Part shown: one piece after another, positions 12,929-17,546 of the stretch
How positions within the stretch are numbered: the first letter of the stretch is position 1
Layout of the letters: every line of letters begins with the position of its first letter
Source of the DNA: JALOOB01 sp964387985
Lineage (GTDB): Bacteria; Chloroflexota; Anaerolineae; CG2-30-64-16
NCBI GenBank assembly: GCA_964387985.1
Contig: CAYLZG010000091.1
Span: 1 to 17,546 of the forward strand
DNA length: 17,546 nt
Reading direction: 5' to 3'
Notes under the pieces: generated by a model
What the model saw: the letters and a program-made list of their open reading frames with translations, nothing else
Database searches by the model: none
What the model was told of the DNA's origin: nothing
Translations under genes and position numbers: made by a program

Positions 12929-14176
12929 GTGCAACCGAGCAGCGTGAATTCCAGACTCGTCATCGACGGCGGCGTCCCGATCCGCCGCGCTGCCTTTCCG
13001 AAATGGCCCGTCTTCGATGAACATGAGGAGCGCCTGCTGCTGGAGGTGCTCCATTCGGGAGAATGGGGCGCCCTCAAGGGCAGCAAAACCGCGGAGTTTC
13101 AGGCGCGATTTGCAGCTTATCAGGAGGCCAGATTCGGGATCTGCGTTCCCAATGGTACGCTCGCATTGGAGTTGGCGCTCAAGGCGCTCGGCGTTCATCA
13201 CGGGGATGAAGTCATCACCACGCCTTACACGTTCGTCGCGACGGCGAACGCGGCGATCGCCATCGGTGCCGTGCCGGTCTTCGCCGACATAGACCTGGAT
13301 AGCTACAATCTCGATCCCGCGGAGGTGGAAAAGGTAGTCAGCCCGCGCACGAAGGTGATCTTGCCCGTGCACATGGGCGGCCGTCCCGCGGACATGGATG
13401 CCCTGGGTGCGATTGCAGCTCGCCACAACCTGCGGATCCTGGAGGATGCCTGCCAGGCGTGGGGCTCGGAGTGGCAGGGCCGCCGTGTCGGCGCGATCGG
13501 GGCTCTTGGAGCGTTTAGCTTCCAGTCCAGCAAGAACATCACTGCGGGTGAGGGAGGGGCGATCGTCACGAATGACGAGGCCCTTGCTGAAACCTGCTGG
13601 TCGCTGCACAATGTAGGACGGGTGAAGGGCGGGCTCTGGTATCACCACGAGATCGTCGGCTGGAACCTGCGCATCACTGAATGGCAATCGGCCGTGCTGT
13701 TGGCGCAACTGGAGCGGCTTGACGAGCAGACCGGCCGCCGGGAGGCAAATGCGCGTTACCTGATCGAGGGCCTGTCGCAGGTGCCCGGAATCAGCCCGTT
13801 ACAGGATGATGCACGCATCACGCGGCAGTCGCGCCATGTATTCATCATGCGCTACGATCCGGCGAAGTTCGGCGGGCGCTCGCGCGATCAGTTCATCGAG
13901 GCTCTGGTCAGTGAGGGCATTGACCCGGTTGCACCGGGATATGTCCCCCTGAACCGCGTCCCAGGAATACGCCGCGCAATGAGCGAGAACGGAGAGGCGG
14001 CCGCGCGTGGCCTCAGCACCGGTGCAGACGGCCTGCCGGAGCTGCCTGCTTGCCCGCGCGCCGAATGGGCATCCCAGAATACGGTTTGGCTGTACCAGTA
14101 CGCGCTGCTGGGCGACCGTGCTGACATGGATGACATCGTCGCCGCAGCCGCGAAGATCCAGCGTGCGTGGGGCTGA
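12929..14176 (+). CDS. DegT/DnrJ/EryC1/StrS-family PLP aminotransferase
   Basis: PLP-dependent aminotransferase acting on a keto sugar or keto-cyclitol. The GTG at 12929 is the preferred start (415 aa) because AAGGAG ends 8 bases before it; an ATG two codons earlier lies only 2 bases from that site. Numbered from GTG, Lys202 in FSFQSSKNITAGEGG is the Schiff-base lysine and Asp173 in ILEDACQAWG contacts the PLP ring nitrogen. The residue two positions after the usual Gln is Trp rather than His. PNGTLALELAL (about 74-84) binds PLP phosphate. The LPACPRAEWASQNTVWLYQYALLG end resembles the glutamine:scyllo-inosose aminotransferase and AHBA-synthase branch. It lies 20 bp after the URO-D-like gene and 29 bp before the Gfo/Idh gene, a classic pair in which the dehydrogenase makes the ketone that is aminated, or the reverse in catabolism. 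Confidence 0.92.
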   Translation: MQPSSVNSRLVIDGGVPIRRAAFPKWPVFDEHEERLLLEVLHSGEWGALKGSKTAEFQARFAAYQEARFGICVPNGTLALELALKALGVHHGDEVITTPYTFVATANAAIAIGAVPVFADIDLDSYNLDPAEVEKVVSPRTKVILPVHMGGRPADMDALGAIAARHNLRILEDACQAWGSEWQGRRVGAIGALGAFSFQSSKNITAGEGGAIVTNDEALAETCWSLHNVGRVKGGLWYHHEIVGWNLRITEWQSAVLLAQLERLDEQTGRREANARYLIEGLSQVPGISPLQDDARITRQSRHVFIMRYDPAKFGGRSRDQFIEALVSEGIDPVAPGYVPLNRVPGIRRAMSENGEAAARGLSTGADGLPELPACPRAEWASQNTVWLYQYALLGDRADMDDIVAAAAKIQRAWG

Positions 14177-14205
14177 CAGTAGCGCCACAGTAAGGAGACA
14201 TAAGG

Positions 14206-15237
14206 GTGAAACAGCTGAACTTTGCGATCATCGGCGTCGGCAATATCGCTCCGGTGCACGCAGCGGCCATCCGCCAGGTGCCTGGCGCCAGGTTGACGGC
14301 GGTCGCCACGCGCAGCCCTGAGCGCGGGCAGGCGTTCGCGGCCGATCAAGGGGCTGAATGGCATGCCGACTATCGCGAGGTGCTGGCGCGATCAGATGTG
14401 GATGTCGTCGCCATCGCTTCCCCGCACAACCTACATCTCCCCATGACGCTGGATGCTGCAGCTGCCGGCAAGCACGTGTTGTGTGAAAAGCCGATGGCGT
14501 GCACGGTTGCTGAGTGCGATGCGATGATAGACGCATGTGATAAGGCCGGCGTGTTGTTGGGCGTGACTTTCCAGGGCCGTTTCGAGCCATTGGCAACCGA
14601 ATTGAAGGACATGCTCAGCAGTGGGCGCTTAGGCCGGCTTCTATGGGCCAGCTCGAACACGGTGTGGTACAGAGATGCAGCCTATTACCGCAGCAAGCCC
14701 TGGCGCGGCACGTGGGCCGAAGAAGGGGGCGGTGTTCTGATCAACCAGGCTATCCATGCGATCGATCTGTTCATCTGGGTGGCAGGTATGCCATCCCGCC
14801 TCACCGCTCAGGCCCACACGTTGAATCACGAGATCGAGGTCGAAGATGCCGCGGTGGCATTGCTGGAGTATGCCGGCGGTGCAATGGGGCTGATCCAGGC
14901 CACGACCGTCGCCTACCCGGGTTACGGCGAGCGGTTGGAGTTCTATGGCACGCAGGGCGGCGTGATCTATCACAAGGGTGAAGGCCGGCTGGAGTGGCAT
15001 CTCATGGATCCCAAGGAGGATGGTGAGAAGCGCACGACAGCCAGCAGCGGAGCCGCCAGGCCCATGGACATCACCGCAGACGCACACGGCGCCCTCTTCC
15101 GCGAATTTGCTGAAGCCATTCGTGAAGGTGGCCGGCCACGCATCGACGGTCACGAAGGCCGCCGCAGCCTGGCGGTGGTCGAGGCGATCTATAGGTCTTC
15201 CCGTACGGAAGCGCCGATCACGCTGTCCGAACTCTAG
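14206..15237 (+). CDS. Gfo/Idh/MocA-family NAD(P)-dependent oxidoreductase
   Basis: 343 aa, full family length. The GTG start follows AAGGAG by 8 bases. The N-terminal Rossmann fold has GVGNIAPVH (10-18). The conserved nicotinamide-side motif is CEKPMA (93-98) with Lys95. The C-terminal substrate domain contains GGGVLINQAIHAID (174-187), in which His184 and Asp187 are the likely catalytic pair. The usual Asp of the GGG-x-L-x-D pattern is Asn180. Relatives oxidise or reduce hydroxyls of inositols and free or glycosylated sugars. It is the last gene of the enzyme operon. Its stop overlaps the stop of the convergent rluE-like gene at CTAG (15234-15237), followed by a small GCGAC/GTCGC stem. Co-operation with the aminotransferase is inferred from adjacency. 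Confidence 0.93.
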   Translation: MKQLNFAIIGVGNIAPVHAAAIRQVPGARLTAVATRSPERGQAFAADQGAEWHADYREVLARSDVDVVAIASPHNLHLPMTLDAAAAGKHVLCEKPMACTVAECDAMIDACDKAGVLLGVTFQGRFEPLATELKDMLSSGRLGRLLWASSNTVWYRDAAYYRSKPWRGTWAEEGGGVLINQAIHAIDLFIWVAGMPSRLTAQAHTLNHEIEVEDAAVALLEYAGGAMGLIQATTVAYPGYGERLEFYGTQGGVIYHKGEGRLEWHLMDPKEDGEKRTTASSGAARPMDITADAHGALFREFAEAIREGGRPRIDGHEGRRSLAVVEAIYRSSRTEAPITLSEL

Positions 15238-15986
15238 CGACGGCGTCGCGTTCTCCCACTCTTTTGCACCGCAGGCTGCTGGAGCGCGCGCAGGCTGCGG
15301 TGCAGCTTTCCCAGCTCCTGCGGCTCGACGTCGCGCCATTCGCCTGGCGCTAGTCCCCGTGAAGTCAGCGGGCCGATGGCAACGCGCACCAGGCGCAGCG
15401 TGGGATGGCCGGCTGCAGCCGTCATGTGCCGGATCTGGCGTTTTTTGCCCTCGCGGATGATCATGCGGAGCCATGCGGTGGGAATCATCGGATTCTCGCT
15501 TACGGGCGTGCTGCGCGGCGGCAGATCCGGGACAGTCTCCAGAATCTCCACCTCAGCCGCGGCAGTTGTGACGCCCTTGACTAGCACGCCATGGCGCAAT
15601 GTATCCAGAGCGCTCTTTGAAGGAATGCCTTCCACCTGCACGAGGTAGGTCTTCGGAAGATGGTAATCCGGGTGCGTCAGGCGATGCGCCAGTTCGCCGT
15701 CGTCGGTGAGCAGCAGCAATCCCTCGCTATCCTGGTCGAGCCGGCCCGCCACGCTCAGCCCAGGTACGGGCACGAAACGCCCCAGTGTATCCCGCCCTTC
15801 AGGATCGTCGAACTCTGACAGGACATCATAGGGCTTATAGAACAGCAGATAGCGCCGCGGCTCTTGTGCCTCCCGAGGCTGCTCGGGATAACGGCGTCTG
15901 CGTCGGCCAGAATCTTCGGCTGCTGGCATGGAACCCTCCGCCGGCATGATGGGTGCATTCGTAGTGACCATTGTACCACGGATCAT
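15234..15986 (-). CDS. rluE: 23S rRNA pseudouridine synthase, RluE type (RsuA family)
   Basis: 250 aa. It converts a uridine in rRNA to pseudouridine; RluE modifies U2457 of 23S rRNA in E. coli. There is no N-terminal S4 domain. After a 45-residue Arg/Glu-rich extension the catalytic domain starts with RYLLFYKPYDVLSEFDDPEG (45-64), very like RluE. GRLDQDSEGLLLLT (81-94) holds the catalytic Asp84, and REGKKRQIRHM (178-188) is the family's conserved basic motif. The C-terminus ends in a basic RTRRRR tail. The ATG at 15986 follows GGAAG by 8 bases. It faces the oxidoreductase and is divergent from glgP. It is a housekeeping gene unrelated to the transport locus and marks its boundary. RluB/RluF-type specificity cannot be fully excluded. 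Confidence 0.85.
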   Translation of the reverse strand: MIRGTMVTTNAPIMPAEGSMPAAEDSGRRRRRYPEQPREAQEPRRYLLFYKPYDVLSEFDDPEGRDTLGRFVPVPGLSVAGRLDQDSEGLLLLTDDGELAHRLTHPDYHLPKTYLVQVEGIPSKSALDTLRHGVLVKGVTTAAAEVEILETVPDLPPRSTPVSENPMIPTAWLRMIIREGKKRQIRHMTAAAGHPTLRLVRVAIGPLTSRGLAPGEWRDVEPQELGKLHRSLRALQQPAVQKSGRTRRRR

Positions 15987-16004
15987 AACACGTTCTTCCA
16001 GACC

Positions 16005-16045
16005 TAATTGGACAGGGATGCCATTCTCTCCTACAATAATTGGAC
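16005..16045 (+). promoter_or_regulatory. glgP promoter with flanking TAATTGGAC direct repeats
   Basis: TTGGAC (16008-16013) and TACAAT (16032-16037) are separated by 18 bp and form a good sigma70-type promoter reading toward glgP, with the start expected near 16044. The 9-bp sequence TAATTGGAC occurs twice, at 16005-16013 over the -35 and at 16037-16045 just beyond the -10, 32 bp apart (about three helical turns). This suggests a regulator binding site, although part of the match is fixed by the promoter itself. Confidence 0.5.
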
Positions 16046-16059
16046 GTAGCCCGTTTGTC

Positions 16060-16086
16060 TCCTGGCTGACTGCAGGTGAGCCAGGA
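16060..16086 (+). other. Leader hairpin upstream of glgP
   Basis: TCCTGGCT (16060-16067) pairs perfectly with AGCCAGGA (16079-16086) around an 11-base loop, ending 15 bases before the GGAGGAGG ribosome site. It lies in the 5' leader of glgP. There is no T-tract. It could affect mRNA stability or translation. Confidence 0.35.
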
Positions 16087-16113
16087 ACTTGAGTTGGTAT
16101 TGGAGGAGGATTT

Positions 16114-17546
16114 GTGAAGACTCTGGGGCATGTTGCTGTATATTCTACCCCCGACTCGAAGATCGCTCGCCTGAGCGAATTGGCCTATAACCTCTGGTGG
16201 AGCTGGACCCCCGAAGCGCAAGCGCTGTATCGAGACATCGACCCAGATTTGTGGAAGCGGGTCAACCATAATCCTGTAAAGTTCCTCCGGTTGGTCAGCC
16301 AGGGACGCCTAGACTGGGCCGCCTCGGACGAGCAATACCTTGCTCGTTATCGCCAGGTGATGGACGCGTTCGATGCGTACATGCATCCCAAGCCCGGTGA
16401 AACCTGGCATACCCGGCACCTGCCGGGCACTGAGGATCCGTGCATTGCCTATTTTTCGGCCGAGTTCGGCCTGCATGAATGCCTGCCCATCTACTCGGGT
16501 GGCTTGGGCATCCTGGCCGGCGATCATTGCAAGACCGCCAGCGATCTCGGCCTGCCTTTCGTGGCGGTAGGTTTCCTCTACCCGCAGGGCTATTTCCAGC
16601 AGCGCATCGACGCTGATGGCCGCCAGGAAGCAATCTACGAGAAGCTCGATTTTGCAGAGGTGCCTGCGCAGCCTGCCGTCAAGGGTAACGGGGAGCAGGT
16701 TCTCGTCCATGTGGATCTGCCCGGCCGCACGGTGTACGCGAAAGTATGGTGCATCCAGGTGGGCCGCGTGCCGATCTATCTCATGGACACCGATGTGGAG
16801 CAGAATGCCCCCGGCGATCGTGAGCTCTCTGCACGCCTGTACGGGGGCGATGTGCAGATTCGTATCTCGCAGGAGATCGTGCTGGGCATCGGGGGCGTCC
16901 GTGCACTTCGCGCGTTGGGTCTGAAGCCGACGGTTTGGCATATGAACGAGGGGCATGCCGCTTTCCTCCAGCTTGAGCGCATTCGCGAGCTGGTGCAGGA
17001 GGATCACCTGCCCTTTGAGACAGCCTTGTGGTCCGCGCGCTCCAATGCACTGTTTACCACGCACACCCCTGTGCCTGCGGGCAATGACGCGTTTGGTTTC
17101 GACCTCATGGATCGTTACTTCGGCCAGTACTGGGGCAGGATGGGCCTGGATCGCGAGCGTTTCCTGAACCTGGGCCGGCACGATTATGCATGGGGGCCTC
17201 AGTTCAGCATGACAGTGCTTGCGCTGCGCACCGCAGGTTTGGCCAACGGTGTCAGCGAACTGCACGGCGAGGTGTCTCGGCGGATGTGGCAGTCACTGTG
17301 GCCCGGCCTGTCCGAAGCTGAAGTGCCGATCGATCATGTCACCAATGGGGTCCATACGGACACCTGGATCCATCCTGGCCTTGCAGCCCTGCTGGACCGG
17401 CACCTGGCGCCCAATTGGCGCGATGCGATCGATGAGCGACCGACCTGGGCCGGCGTGGTCGATATCCCCGATGATGCATTGTGGGCTCAGCACCAGGCTG
17501 CCAAGATGGAGATGCTGGCTTTGGTGCGCGAGCGCACGGCCGCCCA
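16114..17546 (+). CDS. glgP: Alpha-glucan (glycogen/maltodextrin) phosphorylase, DUF3417 type (5' part only)
   Basis: It releases glucose-1-phosphate from the ends of glycogen or maltodextrin in the cytoplasm. 477 codons are present and open to the right edge. The GTG start follows GGAGGAGG by 4 bases. Residues about 15-60 are the DUF3417 N-terminal domain (LSELAYNLWWSW and NHNPVKFL), which marks the more distant bacterial/archaeal glycogen phosphorylase branch rather than the classical GlgP/MalP. The catalytic region begins with AYFSAEFGLHECLPIYSGGL (112-131), then ILAGDH (133-138). WHMNEGHAAF (275-284), FTTHTPVPAGND and VTNGVHTDTW follow in family order. The PLP lysine lies beyond the window. 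The promoter at 16008-16037 and a leader hairpin precede it. It is divergent from rluE. Confidence 0.95.
   Translation, partial: MKTLGHVAVYSTPDSKIARLSELAYNLWWSWTPEAQALYRDIDPDLWKRVNHNPVKFLRLVSQGRLDWAASDEQYLARYRQVMDAFDAYMHPKPGETWHTRHLPGTEDPCIAYFSAEFGLHECLPIYSGGLGILAGDHCKTASDLGLPFVAVGFLYPQGYFQQRIDADGRQEAIYEKLDFAEVPAQPAVKGNGEQVLVHVDLPGRTVYAKVWCIQVGRVPIYLMDTDVEQNAPGDRELSARLYGGDVQIRISQEIVLGIGGVRALRALGLKPTVWHMNEGHAAFLQLERIRELVQEDHLPFETALWSARSNALFTTHTPVPAGNDAFGFDLMDRYFGQYWGRMGLDRERFLNLGRHDYAWGPQFSMTVLALRTAGLANGVSELHGEVSRRMWQSLWPGLSEAEVPIDHVTNGVHTDTWIHPGLAALLDRHLAPNWRDAIDERPTWAGVVDIPDDALWAQHQAAKMEMLALVRERTAA

Noticed and set aside
1..17546. CRISPR array, tRNA/rRNA genes, insertion sequence or prophage
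   Set aside because: No regularly spaced repeats, cloverleaf-like sequence, rRNA core motifs, terminal inverted repeats with transposase, or phage structural genes were seen on reading both strands.

Overview
The window looks like chromosomal DNA of a free-living, moderately GC-rich heterotroph, most likely a member of the Chloroflexota (Anaerolineae/Caldilineae-like). This is an inference. It rests on two solute-binding lipoproteins whose lipobox Cys is followed by long Ala/Pro-rich linkers, on frequent GTG starts behind strong AGGAGG-type ribosome sites, on the carbohydrate-transport content, and on a DUF3417-type alpha-glucan phosphorylase. No rRNA, tRNA, CRISPR array, insertion sequence or phage gene was recognised. 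A 10-N assembly gap lies at 11047-11056.

Layout. (1) 1-2283, minus strand: the start of a ribose/xylose-type solute-binding lipoprotein and its RbsC-type permease. Upstream is a roughly 680-bp stretch with only fragmentary ORFs, including a likely frameshifted gene remnant. It ends in an AT-rich control region holding a near-consensus sigma70-type promoter, two related inverted repeats and a pair of direct repeats. (2) 2427-6048, minus strand: an amidase-signature hydrolase followed 48 bp later by a cytoplasmic fusion of a V8/trypsin-like protease and an endonuclease/exonuclease/phosphatase (EEP) domain, then a 13-bp perfect hairpin. (3) 6214-9864, plus strand: a consensus promoter, then a complete CUT1-type sugar importer (lipoprotein, two permeases, no ATPase), closed by a textbook rho-independent terminator. 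(4) 9926-15237, plus strand: a tightly packed enzyme operon of two amidohydrolase-2 paralogues, a small cupin, a uroporphyrinogen-decarboxylase-like protein, a DegT/StrS aminotransferase and a Gfo/Idh/MocA oxidoreductase. The first amidohydrolase has lost its metal ligands. (5) 15234-17546: a convergent RluE-type pseudouridine synthase sharing its stop with the oxidoreductase, then the divergent, truncated glgP.

Regions 3 and 4 probably form one uptake-and-catabolism (or modification) locus. The importer brings in a sugar-like or aminosugar/aminocyclitol-like compound, and the oxidoreductase, PLP aminotransferase, TIM-barrel hydrolase and URO-D-like protein process it. I know of no characterised pathway with this exact set, so the substrate is unknown. 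This locus, including its dead/alive amidohydrolase pair, and the protease-nuclease fusion are the two best candidates for undescribed biology here.
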